Notes under the pieces: generated by a model
Database searches by the model: none
What the model saw: only the letters and a program-made list of their open reading frames with translations
What the model was told of the DNA's origin: nothing
NCBI RefSeq assembly: GCF_001263175.1
Contig: NZ_CP012332.1
Span: 2,977,501-3,041,500 of the forward strand
Reading direction: 5' to 3'
Origin: Vulgatibacter incomptus
GTDB lineage: Bacteria; Myxococcota; Myxococcia; Myxococcales; Vulgatibacteraceae
Length of the DNA stretch: 64,000 nucleotides
Part shown: in pieces, positions 45,279 to 53,746 of the stretch
Layout: every line of letters begins with the position of its first letter
Position numbering within the stretch: the stretch's first letter is position 1
Made by a program: the position numbers and the translations under genes

Positions 45279-46079
45279 ATGCTCGCACCGGGAACGCTGC
45301 AGGGACGCACCGCTGTGATCACCGGCGGCGGCACCGGCATGGGCCTGGCGATCGCCAAGGAATTCGCCAGGCTCGGCGCCAACGTGGTGATCGCCTCACG
45401 CAAGGCCGAGGTCCTCGAGAAGGCCGCGGAGGAGATCCGCCAGGGTGCGGCCGCCGGCGCGGAGGTCGCCTGGTTCCCCCTCGACGTGCGCCAGCCCGAC
45501 GCGGTGGAGGAGGTGGCCGCGAAGGTGACCGAACGCTTCGGCTTCGCGGAGATCCTCGTGAACAATGCGGCCGGCAACTTCGTGGTGCCGGCGAGCCAGC
45601 TCTCGGTCAACGGCTGGAAGTCCGTGATCGACATCGTGCTCAACGGCACCTTCTACTGCACCGAGGCCTTCGGCCGGCGAATGATCGAGGCGAAGAAGGG
45701 CTCGATCGTCAACATGGTCGCAACCTACGCCTGGACGGGCGGTCCCGGCACGGTGCACTCGGCGGCGGCGAAGGCCGGCGTCCTCAGCCTCACCCAGACC
45801 CTCGCGGTGGAGTGGGGCCTCCACGGGATCCGGGTGAACGCGATCGCGCCGGGGCCCATCGAGCAGACCGGCGGCGCAGAGAAGCTCTTCTCCGTGCCCT
45901 CTGTCGCCGAGGCGGTGCGAAAGGGTGTTCCGCTGGGACGCTTCGGGCGCCCGGAGGAGATCGCCTGGGCGGCGGCCTACCTCGTCAGCGACTACGCCGC
46001 CTACGTGAACGGCGCCTGCATCGTGGCGGACGGCGGCGCGTGGCTGAACGAGGGCTTCGTACGGCTCTTCGAGAGCTGA
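45279..46079 (+). CDS. Short-chain dehydrogenase/reductase, 2,4-dienoyl-CoA reductase-like
   Basis: A 266-residue SDR with the NADP motif ITGGGTGMGLAIA and the dienoyl-CoA reductase signature NNAAGNF, instead of the common NNAG. The YxxxK catalytic pair is changed: the sequence reads VHSAAAKAGV, so His takes the Tyr position and Lys is kept, as in peroxisomal-type 2,4-dienoyl-CoA reductases. The PGPI segment follows. Probably acts in unsaturated fatty-acid breakdown. ATG 45279 has GGGAGAAACGC upstream. Divergent from mutY. Confidence 0.85.
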   Translation: MLAPGTLQGRTAVITGGGTGMGLAIAKEFARLGANVVIASRKAEVLEKAAEEIRQGAAAGAEVAWFPLDVRQPDAVEEVAAKVTERFGFAEILVNNAAGNFVVPASQLSVNGWKSVIDIVLNGTFYCTEAFGRRMIEAKKGSIVNMVATYAWTGGPGTVHSAAAKAGVLSLTQTLAVEWGLHGIRVNAIAPGPIEQTGGAEKLFSVPSVAEAVRKGVPLGRFGRPEEIAWAAAYLVSDYAAYVNGACIVADGGAWLNEGFVRLFES

Positions 46080-46089
46080 GGGTTAAACG

Positions 46090-46998
46090 ATGGCGTTCGA
46101 GCGAAAGCCCCTGCAGAACGAGTTCTCCTGGTCGAAGAGCCGCCACGAGAAGCTCGCCGAGTGCCCGCGGCAGTACTACCTCCACTACTACGGGAGCTGG
46201 GGCGGCTGGGAGCGCGGCGCAGCACCCGAAGTGAAGGATCTCTACACACTCAAGAAGCTGACCGCGCGACGCGCCTGGTACGGCTCTGCGGTGCACGACG
46301 CGATCAAGCGGATCCTCGTCATGGTCCGCGACGGCTTCCCGGTGGATCCGCCCGCCGTCGTCGATCAGGTGCGCGCGGCGATGCGCGCGCAGTTCCGGGA
46401 GTCGCGGGAGAAGAGCTACCGCGTCCGAAAGGCCTTCGGCCTGATCGAGCACGAGTATGACGAGCCCGTCTCCGACGCGGAGTGGCGCTCGGGCTGGGAG
46501 CAGGTGGAGCGCTGCCTCGGCGCCTTCTTCGATTCGCGGTGGTTGGCCGCGGCGCGGGAGCTGCCGCCGGAGCGGTGGCTGCCCGTCGACGAGCTCGGCA
46601 CCTTCCTCTTCGAGGGACACAAGATCTACGCGGCGCCCGACTTCGCCTTCCGCACGCCGAACGGCGTCACGGTGGTCGACTGGAAGACGGGCAAGCCTCG
46701 GGAGAGCGACAAGGAGCAGCTCCTGGGCTACGCGGTCTATGCGCGCGACACTTGGGACGTGCCGCTCTCGAAGGTGGAGTGCCGGGTGGTCTACCTTCCC
46801 TCCCTCGACGAGGTGGAGGTCCGCGTGGACGACGAGTCCATCCGCGGCTTCACCGCGCACATGGCGGAGTCGATCGAGCGGATGAGATCGCTCCTCGCGG
46901 ATCCCGACGCGAACCGGGCCGAGATCGCCACTTTCCCGAAGACGACCGACGCAGCCGCCTGCGCCCGCTGCCCGTTCCGCCGCCCCTGCCTCGGCTGA
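46090..46998 (+). CDS. Cas4/AddB-like PD-(D/E)xK nuclease with predicted 4Fe-4S cluster
   Basis: A 302-residue RecB-type nuclease. Active-site residues are Asp in AAPDFAF, the VVDWKTG motif (Asp, Lys) and QLLGYA; GSAVHDAI contributes the N-terminal His. One Cys at AECPRQY and three at ACARCPFRRPC fit the split four-Cys iron-sulfur site of Cas4 and AddB nucleases. No cas genes, CRISPR or addA lies near, so it is stand-alone. Starts ten bases after the SDR stop on the same strand, so possibly co-transcribed. Confidence 0.85.
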   Translation: MAFERKPLQNEFSWSKSRHEKLAECPRQYYLHYYGSWGGWERGAAPEVKDLYTLKKLTARRAWYGSAVHDAIKRILVMVRDGFPVDPPAVVDQVRAAMRAQFRESREKSYRVRKAFGLIEHEYDEPVSDAEWRSGWEQVERCLGAFFDSRWLAAARELPPERWLPVDELGTFLFEGHKIYAAPDFAFRTPNGVTVVDWKTGKPRESDKEQLLGYAVYARDTWDVPLSKVECRVVYLPSLDEVEVRVDDESIRGFTAHMAESIERMRSLLADPDANRAEIATFPKTTDAAACARCPFRRPCLG

Positions 46999-47116
46999 AC
47001 GTTCATGCGGACCCTGCGGCCAGGCCGTGTGGGAATCCAAGCCTCACAATATTTCATAATTTTCACCTGCAGAGCCACGCGGGGCCGCCCCCTTCCCGTG
47101 AGCGCGGGCGAGGATG

Positions 47117-47163
47117 AAAAAATATTCCAAACTCCTTGACTGAACATTTCGACGTCTTGTAGC
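47117..47163 (+). promoter_or_regulatory. Promoter with UP-like element for the surface-protein operon
   Basis: AAAAAATATTCCAAA (about 47117-47131) resembles the RNA polymerase alpha-subunit UP element and lies directly upstream of TTGACT (47136-47141); a weak -10, TGTAGC (47158-47163), follows after 16 bases. A further AT island lies at 47047-47064. The whole gap 46999-47200 is markedly AT-rich for this genome. Confidence 0.45.
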
Positions 47164-47200
47164 AGCGCCCTCCAACAATCCGAAGCAAGGGGGGCCAAGG

Positions 47201-48274
47201 ATGAGGGGGAGAGCTGCAATCGCGTCGATGGTGGTGCTGGGAGCCATCAGCACATCGCCGGCGCCGGCGAGCGCTCAGCTTCCTCCCGTCGAGAGCTCTT
47301 CCCCGGCTTGCACAGGACACCGGTTCCGCCTCGACGGCGCCGCCGCCCTTCCGGACTCGAGCGGAAGCGCCACCCTCGTCCCCGAGTGGCTCCCGGCGCT
47401 CGAGACCATCGCAGACTGCCTGCGCCGCCCCGAGCACGAGCGCACCTGCGCCGTGGTCCAGGGGCGATTCGACGAACAGTCCTTCTCCCACGCGGTGGTG
47501 ACGGCGTTCGGCAGTGCACAGGCCGCGCAGCTCGCCCGCGCGCGGGCGCGGGCCACGGCCGTCCTGTCTCGCCTCTCGGAGCTCGGCGTACCGGCCGAGC
47601 GCCTTCGCGAGGCGCCGCCACTGCCGGAACCGACCTGGCGGGGCACCGAAGTGGTCCTGCTCGAGGGCTGCCTCCCCGCGCCACAGCGGCTGAGCGAGGA
47701 CGACGTTCGCCTGGTGGAAGAGGCCCGTGCGGTCCTCGCGGCGCCTCCGCAGCCGCAGGTGGTGGTCCAGGAGGTGGCGGCTCCTGCGTCGCCTTCGCCC
47801 TTCTTCGTCGAGGCCGGGCCCGGTGGCAGCCTGGAGCTCTCCTCCAGCGCCGTCGCCGCTCCCTCGCTGCGCGCCGGTCTCGGTGCCAGGCGAGGGCACG
47901 TCACCGGCCGCGTCTCCGCCGCGATCGCGACCGCCTCGCCGGACGAGCGACGGGCGAGCTGGGAGCTGAAGGCCGGCGCAGGGTACGCGCTCCTCGGCTG
48001 GCTCGACCTGGGCCTCGCCGGAGGCCTGCGCTGGGGCTCCGTCGGGCTCGACTCGCCTTGGCTCGACCGCTCCTGGTTCGCCGGGTTCGAGGCGGTCGAA
48101 TGCCCGCTCTCCCTCGCCGAGGGGACCGAGCTCTGCCTCGAGCAGTCGCTCTTCCCCATCGGCTCGGTCCACAAGCGGGCCCGTATCGAGGACGGCAAGC
48201 TGGAGCGGATCCCCGCGACCCGGGATTCCCTCGTCCGCCTCGAGCTGGGCGCCTTCCTTCGTCAACACTTTTAG
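47201..48274 (+). CDS. Exported OmpA-like/beta-barrel protein, first gene of the surface operon
   Basis: A 357-residue protein with a signal peptide (cleavage about ASA-QLPP). Residues about 40-140 resemble an OmpA-type peptidoglycan-binding fold: FRLDGAAALPDSSG, a helix ETIADCLRR, VVQGRFDEQ and the RARATAVLSRLSELGVPAERL segment. A Pro-rich linker leads to a C-terminal half (about 205-357) of alternating hydrophobic strands ending in aromatic Phe, as in outer-membrane barrels. Family identity is tentative. It precedes the giant lipoprotein by 54 bases. Confidence 0.7.
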   Translation: MRGRAAIASMVVLGAISTSPAPASAQLPPVESSSPACTGHRFRLDGAAALPDSSGSATLVPEWLPALETIADCLRRPEHERTCAVVQGRFDEQSFSHAVVTAFGSAQAAQLARARARATAVLSRLSELGVPAERLREAPPLPEPTWRGTEVVLLEGCLPAPQRLSEDDVRLVEEARAVLAAPPQPQVVVQEVAAPASPSPFFVEAGPGGSLELSSSAVAAPSLRAGLGARRGHVTGRVSAAIATASPDERRASWELKAGAGYALLGWLDLGLAGGLRWGSVGLDSPWLDRSWFAGFEAVECPLSLAEGTELCLEQSLFPIGSVHKRARIEDGKLERIPATRDSLVRLELGAFLRQHF

Positions 48275-48328
48275 CAATAAACCTTCTCACTTCGTCGCCG
48301 ACCGACGTCGGCAGCGAACGGAGCCAAC

Positions 48329-51300
48329 ATGAAGAAGGTCCTCCTCCTCGCGACCCCGCTGATGCTGCTGGCGGCCTGCGGGGATCTCAGCGACTACCCG
48401 ACCGCCGCCTGCTCCTCGCGCGGCGAGCTCGGCTGCGAATGCGGCCCGCAGAACACGTGCAAGCGCGGCGCCGACGGCGTGCGCCTCGCGTGCACCGACG
48501 GCCTCTGCCAGGTCCCCACCTGCTCCTCCGATCGGCCCGGTGGGGCCGGCTGCGCTTGCGAGGGCGACAAGGTCTGCGCCGAAGGCCACGTCTGCGCCGG
48601 GGGCCGCTGCGAGGTCGACACCGGCCAGACGCTGACGCCCCCCGCCGATCCCGTCTGCTACACCCCTTGCCGCGGCGATCTGCGCAAGGCCGACGGGAGC
48701 GTCCTGCGCTGCAGCAAGGACGGGCTCCTGGAGGGCTGCATCGACGGGGCCCTCTGCCGGCAGGGCACGTGCGTGATGCCGGTCGATACGACCCGTGAAT
48801 CCGGCGAGCTCCGCGCAGGTCTGGGCTCGAAGGGAGGGAGCTGCGCGGCCGACGCCGACTGCCCCGACTTCCAGTCGTGCATCGCCGGAAGCTGCTACTC
48901 CGACTGCTCGGCGGACTCCGATTGCCGCGACGGCCGTAGCTGCTACCGCCACGCCTGCCGGATCCCCTGCTCCACCTCCCGGGATCGCTGCCCCGCCGAG
49001 ACGGTCTGCACGACGCTCGACGGCGAGGCCGGCTTCTGCATGCCCCTCGCCTCGTCCCCCGCCGGCGGCGCCGCCCCGGTGGCGACCGGCACCTTCCGCC
49101 TCTCGGCGCGAAGCCTGGAGCTCACCTCCCAGAAGACCGCCCACGCTTTTCGCATCGAGAACGTCGGCGATCAGTACGAGGAGTTCGTCGTCCGCAAGGT
49201 GAAGCACCGCGAGTTCTCCGACGCGGGGCCGAAGACCATCCTGGAGAATCCGCTCTTCTGGCTGGAGCTCGCCGCCGGCTCCGATCAGCCCGAGCGCCTC
49301 CAGGAGCTCACGGTCGGTGTCGGCCCCGGCGAGTCCAAGGAGATCCGGCTCTCGGGCGCCGACAACCCCACCCTCGATCGATGGGAGGGCATCCTCGAGG
49401 TCACGAGCGCGTCGATGGGGGTGAAGGAGCTCAGCGTCGCCTTCGCACGCAGCCCCGATGGCCAGTGGACGGGGACGATGTACTACGTGGCCAACTTCCC
49501 CGACGACGGGCTCGACGCGTGGGTGCGCAACAAGTCGGATCGAGCTGCCCTCCGTGCGGTCGGCAACGCCTTCATCCGCCGATGGGGCGCCCTTCGCGAC
49601 AGGCGGATCAGCCTCCGGGAGTTCAACGCGGCGCTGATCGCGATGCAGACCGAGAGCTGGAAGTGGGACTCGGTGCGGCAGCGCTGTCCGAGCGCCGCCA
49701 ACCCGGATCCCAACGTCGGCTGCTACCTCTACGAGAACAACGACGGGATCGCGATCTTCTCGGACTACCTCCCCGACGCGCCCGTTCCCACCGGCGTCGC
49801 CGAGCTCCCGATCGTCCTCAACGTCCGCGGCGACGAGGCGAGCTCGAAGAAGTGGGAAGGGAAAATCGTCTCGAGCGAGACCCTCCACCTCGCAGGCGAT
49901 CCGCACGTCTCCCTGTCCTTCTCCGCCGATCCGAACAGCTGCTCCACCTCCGCCGGCGGCACCTGCCTCAACTTCCTCGACGGGTTCTCCGCCGAGGTCC
50001 TGGTCGGCGGGCGCTACGCGACCGACGCGTCCGATCGGAGCTGCTCGCGAGCGGTGTCGGGAACCTTCGAGCTCACCCGCATGCCGTCGCTCCTCCCCGG
50101 CTTCGAGGAGGGAACCACCGAGGACCCGGTCACCGGGAAGCGCTACCGATACGAGTGCCGCGACAAGCTCCTGCCCTACGGGAACGGTGCCAACGCCCTC
50201 AACCGCAGCATGGCGGCGTCGAACCCCATCCCCGACGGAGCCACCAGGCGCAGGAGCCTCGAGCTCGTCGACGGCGCGATGATCGACCAGAGCACGCTGC
50301 TCGTCCTCTTCCGCGAACGGCTGCCCTCCTTCCTCGACCCCATGGACGCCGAGGGCTTCAGCTCGTACGGCTACATCGTTCTCACCCGGGCCTCCCAGGC
50401 GCACCTGACGTCGAGCGACTTCGAGGGCTCGACCACGAAGGACTACCGGGCTCGTCCCGAGAGCGAGGGTCTCTCGTGCTCCCCCGAGCTCGTCGATCGC
50501 GTCCTCGCCGGGTTCGGCGGCGGCTCCCTGAGTGCCGCCACCGCCAGCGCGATGGGCATCGGCGTGGTCGACGGCCTCGTGCCGACCGGCGACACGGTGG
50601 TCCCACTCGACCCCGCGAGCGCGGAGAAGGTCCATTACTACTGCGCCGACACCGGCTATTTCGACGGCGGCCCCAACGACGACGGTCGCGCGTCCGGCGA
50701 GCTCGTTCCCTGCCCCGCCGAGAGCCGGGTGGAGTACTTCACGTTGAAGGGCCAGCAGGGCGAGCAGGCTGCGATGGCGGGCCTCGGCTGCCAGAAATCT
50801 TCGGGGATTTGCCGGGCGGGTGAGCCCTGCGAGCGCGCCGGCGGCGTCCCTGGCCAGGTCTCACCGCTGAAGGGCAGCTGCGCCGACACGCTCGCGATCT
50901 GGAAGTCTGCCGGAACCCACGACATCCGGGTCGACCCCGTCTACCGCTGCAAGGATCCCAACGAGCTCGTGTGCAGCAAAGACAGGACCGATCTTCGCAA
51001 GGGCAAGCTCTTCTACCCGGAAGCGGTCGAGACCTCCGTCGTCTTCCGCCCCTTGGATGAGGACATCACCGAGGCCTTCCGCTACAAGACGCGGTTCCGA
51101 AACCGCGTCGGCACCAGCGTCGGCTTCGCGCCCCAGGTCTGCGTCGGAGACGCGATCCCGTACTGCTACGACCCCGCGGCGATCGAGCAGATCCGCGATC
51201 GCGTGGACTGTGCGACCCACGTCTACACGCGCTACTACGACGACCTCTCCGACGAGGCCCGGGCGAAGCTCAAGGAGTTCCTGGTCCGGAACTTCTCCTA

Positions 51301-53746
51301 CAGCGAGGAGGTCGTCTTCGGCCTCCTGACGCCGATCGTCCACGACGGCTTCGAGCGCCTGAACGCCGAGCTCCTGATCATGATGGGCGACGAGGCCTTC
51401 ACCTCGGCCTTCTCCTCCCGCTTCGACCTGGCAGGGCAGAAGCTCGCCAACTTCGAAGGCGAGCTCTTCGAGCCCAACGGGATCAGCCTCTCCGGCGGGG
51501 CGGGCTTCCAGATGTACAGCCTCTACCAGGCCACCCAGTACTATCAGGCGGCCCTCGACCGCTTCTACGGACAGTCGAAGGAGATCTGGTCGTCGATCGG
51601 GGATCTGCCGCCGGGCCAGGGCTTCATCACCCTGGCGACCACCGTCTCCTACTTCGACCGGCTGATCCGCGCTTCGTCGCAGAAGACGCGGGTCTGGAGC
51701 GAGATCGCCAAGCAGTACCAGGGCTTCAATCGACCGGATCTGGCCCGCCTCGTGGTGGAGCGCGCCTACGGGCAGGCGTACATGGAGTCGACGATCCTCT
51801 CGCAGATGATGCGGAAGGTGAGCCGATCCGCCGACTCGAGCGCGACGGCTCAGATCACGAAGGCCGTCGAGCTCGCGCAGCACACCTACCGCGCCGCGCT
51901 CCTCGACATGCGCACCGTGTACCGCGACATCTCCGACGAGGCGACGTTTTACGGGATCCCGCCGGACTACATCCCCTTCCCCGCCCTCGACCCGAACGAC
52001 ACGAACGCGTTCGCCAAGTCGCTCGCTCGCGCCCGGGAGATGGCGCGGGTCGCGGCGGACAAGGAGCAGCGCGCCCTCGCCGACACGCGATCCTTCGACA
52101 CGGACTCCGCTCTCTTCCAGGCGGAGCTGGGACGGATCCGCGACGAGGCCGAGGACACGCTCGCGGAGATCTGCGGCACCTTCACCGTTCAGGAGGACGG
52201 CAAGACCAGCGTCTACACGGCGATCCCAAAGTACGCCCACCTCTCCGAGAAGACGCGGCTCCTCGGTGACCCCTGCGGGCTCATGGGCAACGGCGAGCTC
52301 AACGACGCGATCCTCGGCCTCGAGCAGGCGCGCCTCGAGTTCGAGGGCCTGAAGCTCGCGCACCGGAACCTCCTCGCCTCCGCCAAGGACGCACAGGATC
52401 AGGCGTCCGAGCAGTGCAAGCGCATCGAGGACTTCCGCGACTACATGGCGGACAAGGACGGCGAGATCCTCCGCTACCAGGACGGGATCAACTCGCTCCA
52501 GCTCATCATCGACACCACCTCGAACGCGCTGGGCATCGCCTCGACCGTGGCCACTCTCACCAAGTGCTCGGTGGGTACGGCGACCGATTGCCCGACAGCG
52601 GCGCTGAGCCTGGGCGCGTACATGGGCGTCTCGATCGCGGGCAACGTCTTGATGGCGGTCAACGGCGCGATCATCGTGGGCCTCGAGCGCAGGATCGGCG
52701 ACCTCGAGCTCGCAAAGATGAAGCGCGAGATCAACGAAGAGTGCACCGCCGCGAACATCGACACCAAGTACGTCGTGAAGGACCTGATGCGGCAGGCGGC
52801 TGAGCTCGAGCTCGAGGTCGCCAAATTCCAGTACGACCTGAAGCTCGCCTTCTCCCGGATCGAGAAGCTCCGGAACGACGCCACCTCCACGATGGCCGGC
52901 CAGGCCGAGAACGAGGAGATGGCGATCAACGTCGAGGCCGCGCGCAACGATCCGAACGTCCGCATCTACCGGAACGACGCCGTCTCGGCAGCCGACCGCA
53001 CCTTCTTCGCGGCCCTCAAGGAGGCCTACCGCGCCACCAAGGTGTTCGAGTACTACACGAGCCAGAGCTACGCGGCCCTGGACAAGCTCTTCCTCATCCG
53101 GATGGTCGCGAGCGGAGACACCACCCTCGAGGCCTATCTCGACGAGCTCGACCAGGCCTTCGTCCAGTTCCAGGAGAGCTACGGGAACCCGGACACCCGC
53201 GTGGCGATCGTCTCGCTCCGCGACGACGTGCTCCGGATCCCGCGGCTTGACGAGAACGGGATCGCGCTCAGCGAGGCCGCGCGGACCCGGCTGCTCCGGG
53301 AGAAGCTCCAGGACGTGAAGCTCCTGGACGACCGCGGCTATCTCTCGATGGCGTTCTCCACCTCGTTCGACGAGCTCTCGCCCCTCACGCGGAATCACAA
53401 GCTCCGTTTCGTGGAGGTGGAGGTGGTCGGCGACGACGTCGGTGACTCCCTCGGGCGTATCTACCTCACCCAGCGCGGCACCGGCGTCGTCCGGGCCGTG
53501 GACTCCCGGACGAACTACTACTCGTTCCCGACGCGTACGGCGGTCCTCAACCCCTTCTTCAACGGGACGAGGCCACTTTCACCCGAGGTGTACAAGAGCG
53601 AGCGCCTGCGCGATCGCCCCTACATCAACACCGGCTGGGATCTGGTCTTCAACCAGAAGGACGAGAAGGTGAACAAGGACATCAACCTCGCCTCGCTCGC
53701 CGACATCCGCCTCTACGTCTACTACACCGACTTCACGGAGCTCTGA
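48329..53746 (+). CDS. Giant helical lipoprotein with Tc-toxin-A-like C-terminal half
   Basis: An 1805-residue lipoprotein: signal MKKVLLLATPLMLLAAC with Cys17; residues 17-245 form cysteine-rich modules (C-x-C-GPQNTC, DCPDFQSC); about 255-370 an Ig-like domain; about 375-870 mixed alpha/beta; about 870-1680 almost wholly helical. A hydrophobic hairpin at about 1390-1455 (NALGIASTVATL ... SIAGNVLMAVNGAIIVGL) sits between long coiled coils, and the C-terminal 120 residues are beta-rich, ending LASLADIRLYVYYTDF, which resembles the TcB-binding end of Tc-toxin A subunits. That likeness is from memory and needs a structure search. The stop overlaps the next ATG by one base (TGATG). Confidence 0.75.
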   Translation: MKKVLLLATPLMLLAACGDLSDYPTAACSSRGELGCECGPQNTCKRGADGVRLACTDGLCQVPTCSSDRPGGAGCACEGDKVCAEGHVCAGGRCEVDTGQTLTPPADPVCYTPCRGDLRKADGSVLRCSKDGLLEGCIDGALCRQGTCVMPVDTTRESGELRAGLGSKGGSCAADADCPDFQSCIAGSCYSDCSADSDCRDGRSCYRHACRIPCSTSRDRCPAETVCTTLDGEAGFCMPLASSPAGGAAPVATGTFRLSARSLELTSQKTAHAFRIENVGDQYEEFVVRKVKHREFSDAGPKTILENPLFWLELAAGSDQPERLQELTVGVGPGESKEIRLSGADNPTLDRWEGILEVTSASMGVKELSVAFARSPDGQWTGTMYYVANFPDDGLDAWVRNKSDRAALRAVGNAFIRRWGALRDRRISLREFNAALIAMQTESWKWDSVRQRCPSAANPDPNVGCYLYENNDGIAIFSDYLPDAPVPTGVAELPIVLNVRGDEASSKKWEGKIVSSETLHLAGDPHVSLSFSADPNSCSTSAGGTCLNFLDGFSAEVLVGGRYATDASDRSCSRAVSGTFELTRMPSLLPGFEEGTTEDPVTGKRYRYECRDKLLPYGNGANALNRSMAASNPIPDGATRRRSLELVDGAMIDQSTLLVLFRERLPSFLDPMDAEGFSSYGYIVLTRASQAHLTSSDFEGSTTKDYRARPESEGLSCSPELVDRVLAGFGGGSLSAATASAMGIGVVDGLVPTGDTVVPLDPASAEKVHYYCADTGYFDGGPNDDGRASGELVPCPAESRVEYFTLKGQQGEQAAMAGLGCQKSSGICRAGEPCERAGGVPGQVSPLKGSCADTLAIWKSAGTHDIRVDPVYRCKDPNELVCSKDRTDLRKGKLFYPEAVETSVVFRPLDEDITEAFRYKTRFRNRVGTSVGFAPQVCVGDAIPYCYDPAAIEQIRDRVDCATHVYTRYYDDLSDEARAKLKEFLVRNFSYSEEVVFGLLTPIVHDGFERLNAELLIMMGDEAFTSAFSSRFDLAGQKLANFEGELFEPNGISLSGGAGFQMYSLYQATQYYQAALDRFYGQSKEIWSSIGDLPPGQGFITLATTVSYFDRLIRASSQKTRVWSEIAKQYQGFNRPDLARLVVERAYGQAYMESTILSQMMRKVSRSADSSATAQITKAVELAQHTYRAALLDMRTVYRDISDEATFYGIPPDYIPFPALDPNDTNAFAKSLARAREMARVAADKEQRALADTRSFDTDSALFQAELGRIRDEAEDTLAEICGTFTVQEDGKTSVYTAIPKYAHLSEKTRLLGDPCGLMGNGELNDAILGLEQARLEFEGLKLAHRNLLASAKDAQDQASEQCKRIEDFRDYMADKDGEILRYQDGINSLQLIIDTTSNALGIASTVATLTKCSVGTATDCPTAALSLGAYMGVSIAGNVLMAVNGAIIVGLERRIGDLELAKMKREINEECTAANIDTKYVVKDLMRQAAELELEVAKFQYDLKLAFSRIEKLRNDATSTMAGQAENEEMAINVEAARNDPNVRIYRNDAVSAADRTFFAALKEAYRATKVFEYYTSQSYAALDKLFLIRMVASGDTTLEAYLDELDQAFVQFQESYGNPDTRVAIVSLRDDVLRIPRLDENGIALSEAARTRLLREKLQDVKLLDDRGYLSMAFSTSFDELSPLTRNHKLRFVEVEVVGDDVGDSLGRIYLTQRGTGVVRAVDSRTNYYSFPTRTAVLNPFFNGTRPLSPEVYKSERLRDRPYINTGWDLVFNQKDEKVNKDINLASLADIRLYVYYTDFTEL

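Noticed and set aside
46090-46998. CRISPR-Cas locus
   Set aside because: Only a Cas4-like nuclease; no repeats or other cas genes.
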